Positions 1 to 7,301 of a stretch of 64,000 bases of DNA are shown one piece after another (the first letter of the stretch is position 1; each line of letters starts with the position of its first letter). This DNA is from Planctomycetota bacterium (GTDB lineage: Bacteria; Planctomycetota; UBA8742; UBA2392), in the NCBI GenBank assembly GCA_020845475.1, contig JADLFN010000028.1, positions 1-64,000 on the forward strand. Reading direction: 5' to 3'. The notes beneath the pieces are model-generated. The model did not search any database. It was not told the origin of the DNA and was given only the letters and a program-made list of their open reading frames with translations. A program made the translations under genes and the position numbers.

Positions 1-168
1 ACGCCCAAGGGCCCGAACCACTGGAAGAAGTTCCTCGAAGAAACGCCCGAAGTGCCGCTGGAGAAAGAGTGGCCGCAAGCGCCGCTCGAAATGCCGGAAA
101 GCTGGGGAGTGAGGCCGGCGGACAAGGCGATGAAGTTCGAAGATTTAGAAAGACCACCGCCGGAGTGA
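1..168 (+). CDS. C-terminal end of an unidentified protein (partial)
   Basis: The first frame is open from the left edge to a TGA at 166-168 and gives 55 residues ending ERPPPE. The piece is rich in Pro, Glu, Lys and Trp (HWKKF, EKEWPQ, ESWGVRP) and looks like a real protein tail. No domain can be named. Its start lies outside the window. Confidence 0.55.
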   Translation, partial: TPKGPNHWKKFLEETPEVPLEKEWPQAPLEMPESWGVRPADKAMKFEDLERPPPE

Positions 169-280
169 TGCGGTGTGCGGAGTGCGGTGAGCGGCTCGCG
201 GTGTGCGGTTCGCGGTGAACCGGTCGCTTCATGCACAGAATGCTCAGAAACTCAAACGGCAACGGCAAAATCCGTGCACC

Positions 281-308
281 GTAGGGGCGACATATATGTC
301 GCCCCTAC
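281..308. repeat. Perfect 28-bp palindrome, GTAGGGGCGAC family
   Basis: The left half GTAGGGGCGACATA is followed directly by its exact reverse complement. A degenerate relative lies at 401-423 and a close one at 42561-42588, so this is a dispersed palindromic repeat rather than a single regulatory site. It lies upstream of the TetR gene, between it and the partial gene at the left edge. Confidence 0.85.
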
Positions 309-330
309 CACGGCAGAGGCAACGGCATCT

Positions 331-357
331 CACGCAGAGGCGCGGAGACGCGGAGAA
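331..357. repeat. CGCAGAG/CGGAGACG short-word repeat
   Basis: A run of near-copies of the word CGCAGAG/CGCGGAGA. Similar words form an inverted repeat at 62208-62324. It is non-coding and lies in the 283-base spacer before the TetR gene. Confidence 0.6.
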
Positions 358-400
358 CTGCTTTTTGGGTTCAAAGGCAACGGGCAGGCCCTTGCCCCGT

Positions 401-423
401 TGGGGCGACATAACTGTCGCCCA
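401..423. repeat. Degenerate copy of the GTAGGGGCGAC palindrome
   Basis: TGGGGCGACA faces TGTCGCCCA across a short centre. One C is missing from the right arm compared with the perfect copy at 281-308. It ends about 17 bases before the predicted -10 of the TetR gene, so it could overlap that promoter. Confidence 0.6.
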
Positions 424-439
424 TGCGGTGTACGCTCGC

Positions 440-445
440 TATCGT
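440..445 (+). promoter_or_regulatory. Predicted -10 hexamer of the tetR-like gene (leaderless)
   Basis: TATCGT lies exactly six bases before the ATG at 452. No Shine-Dalgarno sequence is present and no clear -35 is seen. The same spacing occurs at mog, hemB, pyrC, tatD and the gene at 3016. Confidence 0.5.
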
Positions 446-451
446 GACTCC

Positions 452-1132
452 ATGCCCCAACGCAAACGGCTCTCCAAGGACGCACGCCGCATCCAGCTTC
501 TTGACGCGGCTGCGAGGCTGTTCTGCAAGTCGAGCTATGGGCAGGTCACGACGGCCGATCTCGCCAAAGCCGCGGGCGTGACTGAGCCGGTGCTTTACCA
601 GCATTTCGAAACCAAGCTGGATCTCTATGTTGCGCTGGTCAAACGCGCGCGCGAGGTGACCTTCGCCAAGTACGAAGAAGTCGCGGCCGCCATGCCCACG
701 CCCATGCTCAAGGTGCTGGCCGTGATCCGTGTGCACGGGGGCGTGATGCGCGAGTTTGACCCTTACTTCCGCCTGCACCTGCGCGCGCTGGCCGCCAGCG
801 ACATGCCGCGCGTGCGGCAGACGCTGCGCGAGAATTATCTCGCCTACGTGAACTACTTCGCGACGCTGATCCGCCAGGCGCAGGCTCAGGGCGAGCTTGA
901 CAAAGCCGCCGACCCCGAGGGCGTGGCCTGGTTCATCATGAGCCAGGGCCTGCTGCTCAACCTTTGCAACCAGTTGGGCCTGACGGAAATCCACGAGAAG
1001 GGCTACATCGACAACTTGCTCAAGGATGTGCTGGCGCAGATCTCGCTGATCGAAGCGCCGCTGGAAATCCTCGGAAAGCTGCTTCCGAAAGAGCCCGCCG
1101 CGCCCGTGGCGGATGCCGAGCCTCTGCCGTAA
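452..1132 (+). CDS. TetR family transcriptional regulator
   Basis: 226 residues. An N-terminal TetR helix-turn-helix spans about residues 12-58 (LLDAAARLF, TTADLAKAAGVTEPVLYQHF), followed by an all-helical ligand-binding and dimerisation domain to about 200 and a Pro/Ala-rich tail. The frame is open further upstream, but that part runs through repeats. The chosen ATG begins the compact domain and sits six bases after TATCGT, with no Shine-Dalgarno sequence. Members usually repress neighbouring genes in the absence of a small ligand. No operator is evident apart from the palindrome at 401-423. mog follows 40 bases downstream but has its own promoter-like hexamer. The ligand cannot be predicted. 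Confidence 0.88.
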   Translation: MPQRKRLSKDARRIQLLDAAARLFCKSSYGQVTTADLAKAAGVTEPVLYQHFETKLDLYVALVKRAREVTFAKYEEVAAAMPTPMLKVLAVIRVHGGVMREFDPYFRLHLRALAASDMPRVRQTLRENYLAYVNYFATLIRQAQAQGELDKAADPEGVAWFIMSQGLLLNLCNQLGLTEIHEKGYIDNLLKDVLAQISLIEAPLEILGKLLPKEPAAPVADAEPLP

Positions 1133-1160
1133 CCGCCCTTTCTCGTGCCGCGCCGGCTGC

Positions 1161-1166
1161 TAGATT
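1161..1166 (+). promoter_or_regulatory. Predicted -10 hexamer of mog (leaderless)
   Basis: TAGATT is followed by six bases (GACGAC) and the mog ATG at 1173. There is no Shine-Dalgarno sequence and no recognisable -35. Confidence 0.45.
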
Positions 1167-1172
1167 GACGAC

Positions 1173-1715
1173 ATGATCAAGATCGGCCTTGTTACTGTTT
1201 CCGACCGCGCCTCACAGGGCGTTTACGAAGACAAAGGCGGGCCCGCAATGCTGGCCGAGTTGCAGCGCATCATCGCGACACCTTTCGAAGCCGTGAAACG
1301 AGTGATCGCCGACGAGCAGCCGCTGATCCAGATGACGCTGAGCGATCTCTGCGACAAAGAGAAGTGCTGCCTCGTGCTGACCACGGGCGGCACCGGCCCG
1401 GCACGCCGCGACGTCACACCCGAGGCCACGGCCGCCGTGTGCGAACGCATTCTTGATGGCTTTGGCGAACAGATGCGCGCCGTGAGCTTGAAGATAGTGC
1501 CGACGGCGATTCTGTCGCGGCAAATCGCCGGCACGCGCGGCAACACACTCATCATCAATCTGCCCGGCAACCCACCCGCGATCAAAGATTGCCTCGAAGC
1601 GGTCATGCCCGCCGTGCCCTACTGCATCGACCTGATGGAAGGCCCGTGGCTGGACTTCAAAGACGACTGCGGCCTTAAGGCATTTCGCCCCAAACACGCG
1701 AAGAAACCCGGCTGA
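1173..1715 (+). CDS. mog: Molybdopterin adenylyltransferase (MogA/MoaB type)
   Basis: 180 residues, the usual length for the single-domain enzyme. It adenylates molybdopterin before molybdenum insertion in cofactor synthesis, in the cytoplasm. Visible marks are the N-terminal strand IGLVTVSDRAS, the nucleotide-binding loop TTGGTGPARRDVTPEA and the conserved LPGNPPAI near residue 130. No other molybdenum cofactor gene is in the window, so it stands alone here. The ATG is six bases after TAGATT. MogA and MoaB of this fold are hard to separate by eye; the TxEA-type loop and length suit MogA. Confidence 0.9.
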   Translation: MIKIGLVTVSDRASQGVYEDKGGPAMLAELQRIIATPFEAVKRVIADEQPLIQMTLSDLCDKEKCCLVLTTGGTGPARRDVTPEATAAVCERILDGFGEQMRAVSLKIVPTAILSRQIAGTRGNTLIINLPGNPPAIKDCLEAVMPAVPYCIDLMEGPWLDFKDDCGLKAFRPKHAKKPG

Positions 1716-1765
1716 TCGCGGCTTGCTTCTCGCGAACAGCTAGCTGCGAACCGCAAGCGGCGCTT

Positions 1766-2755
1766 TCAAACTACGCCGTTCTTCGCGCGCTCTGAAAGCT
1801 CACACGCGGCGTATGTCAAAATCATGTCCGCGCCCGCGCGCTTGATCGCGTACACGCTCTCGCGCAGCACCCTTTGCCCGTCGAGCCAGCCATTTTGGGC
1901 GGCTGCTTTCAGCATCGCGTACTCGCCACTGACCTGATAGGCCGCCAGCGGCAGCTTTGTTTGCTCGCGCAGCTTGCTGAGTATGTCCAAATACGGCATG
2001 CCCGGCTTGACCATCAGCATGTCGGCACCCTGCTCCTCATCCAGCGCGGCTTCGCGCAGCGCTTCACGCGCATTGCGGAAATCCATCTGGTAGCCCTGGC
2101 GGTCGCCTTTGCCGGGCGCACTTTCGGCGGCGTCGCGGAAGGGGCCATAAAACGCGCTCGCGTACTTCACGGCGTAGGCCATGATGGCGATGTGCTCAAA
2201 GCTTGACGCGTCAAGCGCGGCGCGAATCGCGCCCACGGCGCCGTCCATCATGCCGCTGGGCGCAATCACATCAAAGCCGGAGCGCGCGTGGTTGAGCGCC
2301 TGCTCGCCCAGCATTTCGATCGTTTCGTCGTTCTCCACGACCAGCTTGTCGTCGGCGCACATCGCACCGCAATGGCCGTGGCTGGTGTACTCGCAGAAGC
2401 AAAGATCGGAGATCGCAACTATGTTCAAACCGGCATCCTTGATGCGTTTGACCGCCGAGCAAACCTCGTTGTCGGCGGCATTGGCATGCGAGCCGCGCTC
2501 ATCTTTGCGCTCTTTGGGGGTCACGCCAAACAGAATGAAGGCGCGCACGCCCAGTTTCTCGGCGCGCTTGAGTTCCTTGAGCGCAAGATCAGCCGTGAGC
2601 TGAGAAACGCCGGGCATGGATTTCACGTGCACAGACTTGCCTTTGCCCGGAATGATAAAGAGCGGCAAGATGAGATTAGCAGGCGTAACAACAGTTTGCG
2701 CCACAAGGTCGCGCAAGGCCTGCCCACGGCGCAGCCGGCGAGGTCGTTGGATCAT
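1766..2755 (-). CDS. hemB: Delta-aminolevulinic acid dehydratase (porphobilinogen synthase)
   Basis: 329 residues. It condenses two 5-aminolevulinate molecules to porphobilinogen in haem synthesis. The zinc-type cysteine motif CFCEYTSHGHC is intact. The two active-site lysines are in AYAVKYASAFYGPF and MVKPGMPYLD. The frame stays open into the repeat at 2799-2955, but an ATG at 2753-2755 begins the family's normal N-terminus (IQRPRRLRR). TATAAC lies six bases before it, predicting a leaderless message. Other haem genes are not nearby. It converges on mog with a 50-base gap. Confidence 0.95.
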   Translation of the reverse strand: MIQRPRRLRRGQALRDLVAQTVVTPANLILPLFIIPGKGKSVHVKSMPGVSQLTADLALKELKRAEKLGVRAFILFGVTPKERKDERGSHANAADNEVCSAVKRIKDAGLNIVAISDLCFCEYTSHGHCGAMCADDKLVVENDETIEMLGEQALNHARSGFDVIAPSGMMDGAVGAIRAALDASSFEHIAIMAYAVKYASAFYGPFRDAAESAPGKGDRQGYQMDFRNAREALREAALDEEQGADMLMVKPGMPYLDILSKLREQTKLPLAAYQVSGEYAMLKAAAQNGWLDGQRVLRESVYAIKRAGADMILTYAACELSERAKNGVV

Positions 2756-2761
2756 GCGACC

Positions 2762-2767
2762 GTTATA
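2762..2767 (-). promoter_or_regulatory. Predicted -10 hexamer of hemB (leaderless)
   Basis: Read on the minus strand, TATAAC GGTCGC ATG. The hexamer is a near-consensus -10 with a six-base gap to the start codon. It defines the hemB start and argues against the longer open frame. Confidence 0.6.
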
Positions 2768-2798
2768 ACAGCGAAAATCACGGGGATGAACAGGAGGA

Positions 2799-2955
2799 GT
2801 GGCGCAGGCTTCCAGCCAGCGCCTCGTAGCGCCGGCTTCCAGCCGGCCTCGACGGGCGCATCTTGCGCCCGTCTGCTGGGGGCAGGATGCCCCCAGCGGA
2901 GCCGGCAAGATGCCGGCGCTACGAACACCGCAAATCGGCAAGATGGCTGCGCCAC
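2799..2955. mobile_element. MITE-like 157-bp element, copy 1
   Basis: The ends are inverted repeats (GTGGCGCAG at the left, CTGCGCCAC at the right). The interior is a chain of small hairpins: GCCGGC-TTCCA-GCCGGC, GACGGGCGCA-TCT-TGCGCCCGTC, a GGGGGCA/TGCCCCC arm pair and GCCGGCA-AGA-TGCCGGC. A nearly identical copy lies at 3888-4045. No transposase is encoded and no clear target duplication is seen. It sits in the divergent spacer between hemB and the gene at 3016. Confidence 0.75.
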
Positions 2956-3003
2956 GTCAAAAACGCGCGAGATTTTGTAGCAAATCCCCTGCCCTGCTCT
3001 GGC

Positions 3004-3009
3004 TATGTT
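3004..3009 (+). promoter_or_regulatory. Predicted -10 hexamer of the gene at 3016 (leaderless)
   Basis: TATGTT, then six bases (GGCGCC), then ATG. There is no Shine-Dalgarno sequence. Confidence 0.5.
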
Positions 3010-3015
3010 GGCGCC

Positions 3016-3885
3016 ATGTACTCGCCTCGCCAATCTCTAGCCCACCGCGTGTGTTGCGCCGTCGCCCTGGTCGCAGTGCTGACCTTGGCGCTCTCGTGGT
3101 ATTTCAAGGGTAGCCTGCCTGAGGGCGGCGCGGTTTCGCCCCGGTGCCTGCAAACGCCGCTGCAAACGCCGACGGCGCGCAAGATCAACTTGCACAAGAT
3201 CAATGGCTTCGAGTACATGGTCGAGCCCCAGGCCGAGTACGACATTTCCGGCTGCGTGGTCTCCACCAATGCGCACTGGCGCGAGATGTTCGGGCTTGTA
3301 GGCAAGGCCACGGATACGCCGGACGTAGGCATGGTCTGGGGCGAGAACCTGACCTCGGGTGACATCAACAAAGTCGATTTCTGGAGCGGTGATTTCACGC
3401 TGTTCTTCCAGTATGGCGCCGGCGTGAAGTTCTTCACCAACGCCGGCGGCAACGTGCACGTGCTGGCCGCCACGCCCGAAGTCTATGACATCGCCACGGG
3501 CCTGCGCCGCGGCGACCAGATCCGCATGCGCGGCGCGCTCGTGAATTACTACCGCACCGATTGGGGCGCGCACTGGCGCAAGTCAAGCCTCACGCGTGAC
3601 GACATGGGCCCCACCGCCTGCGAGGTCATGTTCGTCGAGCAGATCGAAATCATCGAGCGCGGCACCCCCGTTTGGTACTTCCTGTTTTCGGCCTCATTCT
3701 GGCTCTTGCTGCTTTCGCTGGCGGGCATCGCAGGAATCTTTGCGCGCGCGGTCACGAAGCCGCGTCCGAGGGTGGCGCCAATGGCGGGCCCGGTGGCGCT
3801 GCCCGAGGCGCTGCAACCGGCCGTGAAGAAGGCCACGGCCAAGATCGCGGGCCAGAACCTACGCGAAATCGAGCCTTGGCATTAG
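3016..3885 (+). CDS. Membrane protein of unknown function with two TM segments
   Basis: 289 residues. One TM segment near the N-terminus (about residues 13-28) and another near 220-240 (YFLFSASFWLLLLSLAG) enclose a soluble domain of about 180 residues, probably extracytoplasmic. That domain is beta-rich (FEYMVEPQAEYDISGCVV, GDQIRMRGALV) and could be OB-fold-like, which is only a guess. The C-terminal tail is short and basic. The start is chosen because TATGTT precedes it by six bases. The gene is bracketed by two copies of the same MITE-like element, and the second begins three bases after its stop codon. Confidence 0.65.
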   Translation: MYSPRQSLAHRVCCAVALVAVLTLALSWYFKGSLPEGGAVSPRCLQTPLQTPTARKINLHKINGFEYMVEPQAEYDISGCVVSTNAHWREMFGLVGKATDTPDVGMVWGENLTSGDINKVDFWSGDFTLFFQYGAGVKFFTNAGGNVHVLAATPEVYDIATGLRRGDQIRMRGALVNYYRTDWGAHWRKSSLTRDDMGPTACEVMFVEQIEIIERGTPVWYFLFSASFWLLLLSLAGIAGIFARAVTKPRPRVAPMAGPVALPEALQPAVKKATAKIAGQNLREIEPWH

Positions 3886-3887
3886 TA

Positions 3888-4045
3888 GTGGCGCAGGCTT
3901 CCAGCCTGCGCCTCGTAGCGCCGGCTTCCAGCCGGCCTCGACGGGCGCATCTTGCGCCCGTCTGCTGGGGGCAGGATGCTCCCAGCGGAGCCGGCAAGAT
4001 GCCGGCGCTACGAAATACCGCGAGCCCGCAACATGGCTGCGCCAC
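3888..4045. mobile_element. MITE-like 158-bp element, copy 2
   Basis: Nearly identical to 2799-2955, in the same orientation and with the same terminal inverted repeats GTGGCGCAG/CTGCGCCAC. Differences include the intact first hairpin (GCAGGC-TTCCA-GCCTGC) and a few bases near the right end. The pyrC -10 hexamer begins five bases after its right end, so the element occupies the place of the pyrC -35 region. Confidence 0.78.
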
Positions 4046-4049
4046 ATGC

Positions 4050-4055
4050 TATAAC
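4050..4055 (+). promoter_or_regulatory. Predicted -10 hexamer of pyrC (leaderless)
   Basis: TATAAC ACCGCC ATG: the same hexamer and six-base gap as hemB. Any -35 would fall inside the MITE-like element, where no TTGACA-like match is seen. Confidence 0.55.
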
Positions 4056-4061
4056 ACCGCC

Positions 4062-5381
4062 ATGCCAAGCTACGTCATTGCCGGCGCTCAGGTTTATCAT
4101 CGCGGGCGTTTCCAACTTCTTGAAGTGCGCACCGACGGCCCGTTCATTTCCTCCGTGGCGCCCAGCGTGGATCGAACCGGCGCAATCGTGATCGACGCTG
4201 TCGGCCTGCACCTCTTCCCCGGTGTGATCGACACACACGTGCATTTCCGCGAGCCCGGCCGCACTCATAAGGAAGATCTGGAAAGCGGCTCGCGCGCGGC
4301 TGTGGCCGGCGGCGTGACCAGTTATCTCGAGATGCCGAACACAGAGCCGAGCGCGACCACGCAGGCGCTGATCGATCAAAAGCTCGCACTGGCGGCGCAG
4401 AAGTCGCATGCGAATTACGGCTTCTTCATCGGCGCCACGCCCGACAACGTGAAAGACCTCGCCAGCGCCAAACGCGTCTGCGGCATCAAGATTTTCATGG
4501 GCTCAAGCACGGGCAACCTGCTCGTCGATGACCCCGTGGCGCTTGATCGCATCTTCGCGGGCACGCCCAAAGATCGCGTGATTGCCGTACACGCCGAGTG
4601 CGAGGCGCTGGTGCGAGAAAACACCGCGCGCCTGAAAGGCCGCACCGATTTCGAGGTGCACAGCGAAGTGCGCAACGCCGAAGTGGCTTACCGCGCGACC
4701 AAGCAGGCCTACGAGCTTTCGCAGAAGCACGATCACCGGCTGCACGTGCTGCATTGCTCGACCGCGCGCGAAACCGAGTTCTTCAAGCCAGGACACGGCA
4801 TCGAGCACAAGCGCGTCACGGCCGAAATCTGCCCGCATTACCTGCTGCTGAACGTGCGTGACTACGCGCGGCTTGGCACGCACGTGAAAATGAACCCGCC
4901 CATCAAGACCGAGGCCGACAACCGCGGACTGTGGCAGGCGCTTCACGAAGGCGTAATCGACTGCATCGCCACCGACCACGCCCCGCACACGCTCGAAGAG
5001 AAACGCCAGGACATATGGAAGGCGCCCAGCGGCATTCCGCTGATCGAGAACTCGCTCGCGCTGATGCTTGATTGCGCGGCGCGCGGCCTATGCAGCTACG
5101 AAGAAATCGCGCACTGGATGTGCGAAGCACCGGCGAGGGTGTATCGCCTCAAGCGCAAGGGTTTCATCGAGCCCAACATGGACGCGGATCTCACGCTCGT
5201 CGAAACCATGGAAAAACGCGAAGTGCGCAACGAGAAGCAGTACACCAAAGTGAAGTGGTCCCCGTGGCACGGCCAGATTCTGCAAGGCTGGACGAAGATG
5301 ACATTCGTGCGCGGCCAAAAGGTGTTCGAACACGGCAAAGTGAACGAAGCGTTCAAAGGCCACGAAATCGAATACGCATGA
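4062..5381 (+). CDS. pyrC: Dihydroorotase (class I amidohydrolase)
   Basis: 439 residues, the normal length. It catalyses reversible cyclisation of carbamoyl aspartate to dihydroorotate in pyrimidine synthesis. The metal site is complete: HxH in DTHVHFREPG, later histidines in VIAVHAE and LHVLHCST, and the catalytic aspartate in CIATDHAPHT. GGVTSYLEMPNTEPS is the family's substrate loop. A lysine in GIKIFMGSSTG may be the bridging carbamylated residue. Allantoinases and hydantoinases share the fold, but the MPNT loop and DHAPH favour dihydroorotase. An in-frame extension through the repeat element is rejected in favour of the ATG six bases after TATAAC. Confidence 0.9.
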   Translation: MPSYVIAGAQVYHRGRFQLLEVRTDGPFISSVAPSVDRTGAIVIDAVGLHLFPGVIDTHVHFREPGRTHKEDLESGSRAAVAGGVTSYLEMPNTEPSATTQALIDQKLALAAQKSHANYGFFIGATPDNVKDLASAKRVCGIKIFMGSSTGNLLVDDPVALDRIFAGTPKDRVIAVHAECEALVRENTARLKGRTDFEVHSEVRNAEVAYRATKQAYELSQKHDHRLHVLHCSTARETEFFKPGHGIEHKRVTAEICPHYLLLNVRDYARLGTHVKMNPPIKTEADNRGLWQALHEGVIDCIATDHAPHTLEEKRQDIWKAPSGIPLIENSLALMLDCAARGLCSYEEIAHWMCEAPARVYRLKRKGFIEPNMDADLTLVETMEKREVRNEKQYTKVKWSPWHGQILQGWTKMTFVRGQKVFEHGKVNEAFKGHEIEYA

Positions 5382-5558
5382 CGCGGCATAGCTGGCGCGT
5401 TCCAAGCAAACGCGTGCAACAACGCCGCCAGTCTGTGGCTTCACGACGGGGATATTGCGCAGGCACAGGGTGGATGCCGATTTCACCCAAACGCGCGGCC
5501 GAATCGGCCAAGCGCTGGGCGTGGATGCACGTCGCATCCGCTGACCGAAAGTTCTTCG

Positions 5559-6332
5559 CTACAGACCGAGAACCTGCGTCATGGTGTAAAGCCCGGCGGG
5601 CTTGCCGATGATCCATTCTGCGGCGCGCAATGCTCCGCGTGCAAACGTGTCGCGGCTGCTGGCTTTGTGCACGAGTTCGACCCGCTCGCCGTCGCCCGCG
5701 AACATCACGATGTGATCGCCCACTACATCGCCGCCGCGCACAGCGTGAATGCCGATTTCCGGCTGCGTGCGTTTGCCGACCATGCCTTCGCGCCCGTGCT
5801 TGGCGACTTTCTTGGGGTCGCGGCCCGTCGCCTCACACGCGGCATTGAGCAGCGCCACGGCCGTGCCGCTGGGCGCGTCGGATTTCATGCGATGGTGCAT
5901 CTCGACAATTTCGATGTCGTAACCCGGCCCGAGTTTCTGCGCCGTCTGTTTCACGAGCGAGAGCAAAAGGTTGATGCCCAGGCTCATGTTGTAGGCGCTG
6001 AGCACGGGAATTGTCTTGGCTGCGTTGTCGCGCTCTTTGAGTTCACGGTCGGTCAGGCCGGTGGTGCCGCTGACAAAGGGCGTGCCGTGCTTGACGCATT
6101 CGGCAAGCCGCGCGGAAAAACCGTCGGGCATGGAGAAATCGATCAACACATCGGCGCCGCCTTCGTAGTGGCCGACCACGTTCACTTTGATGTCCATGCC
6201 GGTGAGTTCAGCGTAGGTTTTTCCGTAGGTGATCTGCTCGATGGGCGTGACGATCTTATGGCCGCCCTGGTGGGCGAGTTCGGCGATGCGGCGTCCCATT
6301 TTGCCGAGGCAGCCGTTGAGTGCGAGTTTCAT
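5559..6332 (-). CDS. dapB: 4-hydroxy-tetrahydrodipicolinate reductase
   Basis: 257 residues. It reduces the cyclic precursor to tetrahydrodipicolinate with NAD(P)H in the lysine and meso-diaminopimelate pathway, so it bears on peptidoglycan. The Rossmann motif is GCLGKMGRRI at the N-terminus. The catalytic signature EMHHRMKSDAPSGTA supplies the acid histidine and lysine. GTTGLTD and the C-terminal HKASSRDTFARGA are also typical. The ATG at 6330-6332 begins the Rossmann strand; the longer frame is repeat-derived. No strong Shine-Dalgarno or -10 hexamer is seen. It converges on pyrC with a 177-base spacer holding nothing I recognise. Confidence 0.94.
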   Translation of the reverse strand: MKLALNGCLGKMGRRIAELAHQGGHKIVTPIEQITYGKTYAELTGMDIKVNVVGHYEGGADVLIDFSMPDGFSARLAECVKHGTPFVSGTTGLTDRELKERDNAAKTIPVLSAYNMSLGINLLLSLVKQTAQKLGPGYDIEIVEMHHRMKSDAPSGTAVALLNAACEATGRDPKKVAKHGREGMVGKRTQPEIGIHAVRGGDVVGDHIVMFAGDGERVELVHKASSRDTFARGALRAAEWIIGKPAGLYTMTQVLGL

Positions 6333-6339
6333 AGCGATT

Positions 6340-6370
6340 CCGTGGCTCGTGTTCCGTGGTTCGTGTTCCG
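6340..6370. repeat. Tandem GTGGYTCGTGTTCC repeat
   Basis: Two direct copies of a 14-base unit (GTGGCTCGTGTTCC and GTGGTTCGTGTTCC) lie just upstream of dapB. This is a short-word repeat of the kind found in other spacers of this window. Confidence 0.7.
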
Positions 6371-6379
6371 GAAAGCAAG

Positions 6380-6404
6380 GTGGGCCGAACCTGGTTCGGC
6401 CCAC
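6380..6404. repeat. 25-bp palindrome in the dapB upstream spacer
   Basis: GTGGGCCGAACC and GGTTCGGCCCAC are exact reverse complements around a single T. A stable hairpin is possible, but there is no U-run. It is probably another dispersed palindrome or a protein-binding site. Confidence 0.75.
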
Positions 6405-6427
6405 GATAGCGGAGCTTGGCGCGAAAT

Positions 6428-6625
6428 CTACACGGGCTTGGGCGGCGGCTCGCTGCCGCCGGTAGTGGCCTGCTTGGCGGGCCGGCAAGCCGGGGCTTCG
6501 TCACGCGCCGCCGACTCTTCCTGAGAGGGCTGATCATTGCGCGTGAAGATGGACCAGCAGTAATCGCCGCGCTTCTTCGAGCCAATCATCTTGCGAATCG
6601 TCCAACGGACGCCGGATTCAAGCAC
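6428..6625 (-). CDS. Possible small hypothetical protein
   Basis: 65 residues from a GTG start. The first half is basic and protein-like (WTIRKMIGSKKRGDYCWSIF); the second half is Pro/Ala/Glu-rich and probably disordered. It fills most of the 346-base gap between dapB and the lipoprotein gene, a position that makes coding plausible. A purine-rich stretch (GGTGAGG) precedes the start. No family is recognised. It could be spurious. Confidence 0.4.
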   Translation of the reverse strand: MLESGVRWTIRKMIGSKKRGDYCWSIFTRNDQPSQEESAARDEAPACRPAKQATTGGSEPPPKPV

Positions 6626-6678
6626 TCAGAGCATGGTACACCTCACCCTTTGAACAGCTTCGGCCGCAACTTCATTCC

Positions 6679-7212
6679 TTACTTGAAGCCCTTGTGCGCG
6701 GCTTCAGCGGCTACTCTTGCGATGTTGATCATGGAGAATTTCAGGCGGCCCCAATGGGTGTTGCCTTCGTAGCCGGCGTTGCGGCTGTTGCCTTCGATTC
6801 TGGCCTTGTAGAGCACTTTGCCTGTCGCGATGTCTTTCATTTCAACTTCGGCTGTGGCATTGCCGGTGCCACCCCAGCCGCCGCGCTCCATGTTGGTCAC
6901 TGTGCAGGTTACGAGTACGCCTTTGTCGGGCTTGTCGTCCATCTTGAGGATGTCGGCCTGCTTGTGGACTTCCTCTTTGAACTCCTGGCGAAAGGCGACG
7001 TCGAGGTCCTCGCTGCGCTTCTTCCAGTCTTCGCCTTTCACATCCCAGTCCTTGGGCGGCGTCCACTTAAAATTCACGGCCGCGATTTTGTAAACCTGCG
7101 CCGCCGCCAGCGCCCCTGAATCGCCGCTTTGCTCAAGGATCCTGCTGTTGCTGCCGCAGCCAAACAGAAGCAGTGCTGAAGCCGCAAACAGAAACAAGCT
7201 TGCCGTTTTCAT
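6679..7212 (-). CDS. Lipoprotein of unknown function
   Basis: 177 residues. A lipoprotein signal ends in LLLFGC with the acceptor Cys at 19, so it is exported and lipid-anchored. The mature part reads like the start of a DUF4410-type or penicillin-binding lipoprotein-cofactor-like fold (VLVTCTVTNMERGG, AEVEMKDIATGKVLYKARIEG), but no family can be claimed. The ATG is chosen because it begins the signal peptide and is preceded by GGAG eight bases upstream. A CGCCAAGG short-word repeat lies immediately upstream. Confidence 0.72.
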   Translation of the reverse strand: MKTASLFLFAASALLLFGCGSNSRILEQSGDSGALAAAQVYKIAAVNFKWTPPKDWDVKGEDWKKRSEDLDVAFRQEFKEEVHKQADILKMDDKPDKGVLVTCTVTNMERGGWGGTGNATAEVEMKDIATGKVLYKARIEGNSRNAGYEGNTHWGRLKFSMINIARVAAEAAHKGFK

Positions 7213-7229
7213 GGACGCTCCAGATTTCT

Positions 7230-7266
7230 CGCCAAGGCCGCAACGATACGCCAAGACCGCAAAGAA
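7230..7266. repeat. CGCCAAG/CGCAAAG short-word repeat
   Basis: Near-copies of CGCCAAGRCCGCAA occur in tandem (CGCCAAGGCCGCAAC, CGCCAAGACCGCAAA). A degenerate relative is at 8777-8813. Non-coding. Confidence 0.65.
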
Positions 7267-7301
7267 ATCACCTGTTGAACGTTCGCGAAAAACAGACCCG
7301 T

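Noticed and set aside
2756-2941. A longer hemB with 62 extra N-terminal residues
   Set aside because: The extra part is translation of the MITE-like element and contains no family sequence. The ATG at 2755 fits the family start and the leaderless promoter.
3672-4061. A longer pyrC with 130 extra N-terminal residues
   Set aside because: It overlaps the preceding gene and the repeat element. The ATG at 4062 begins the family's normal first strand.
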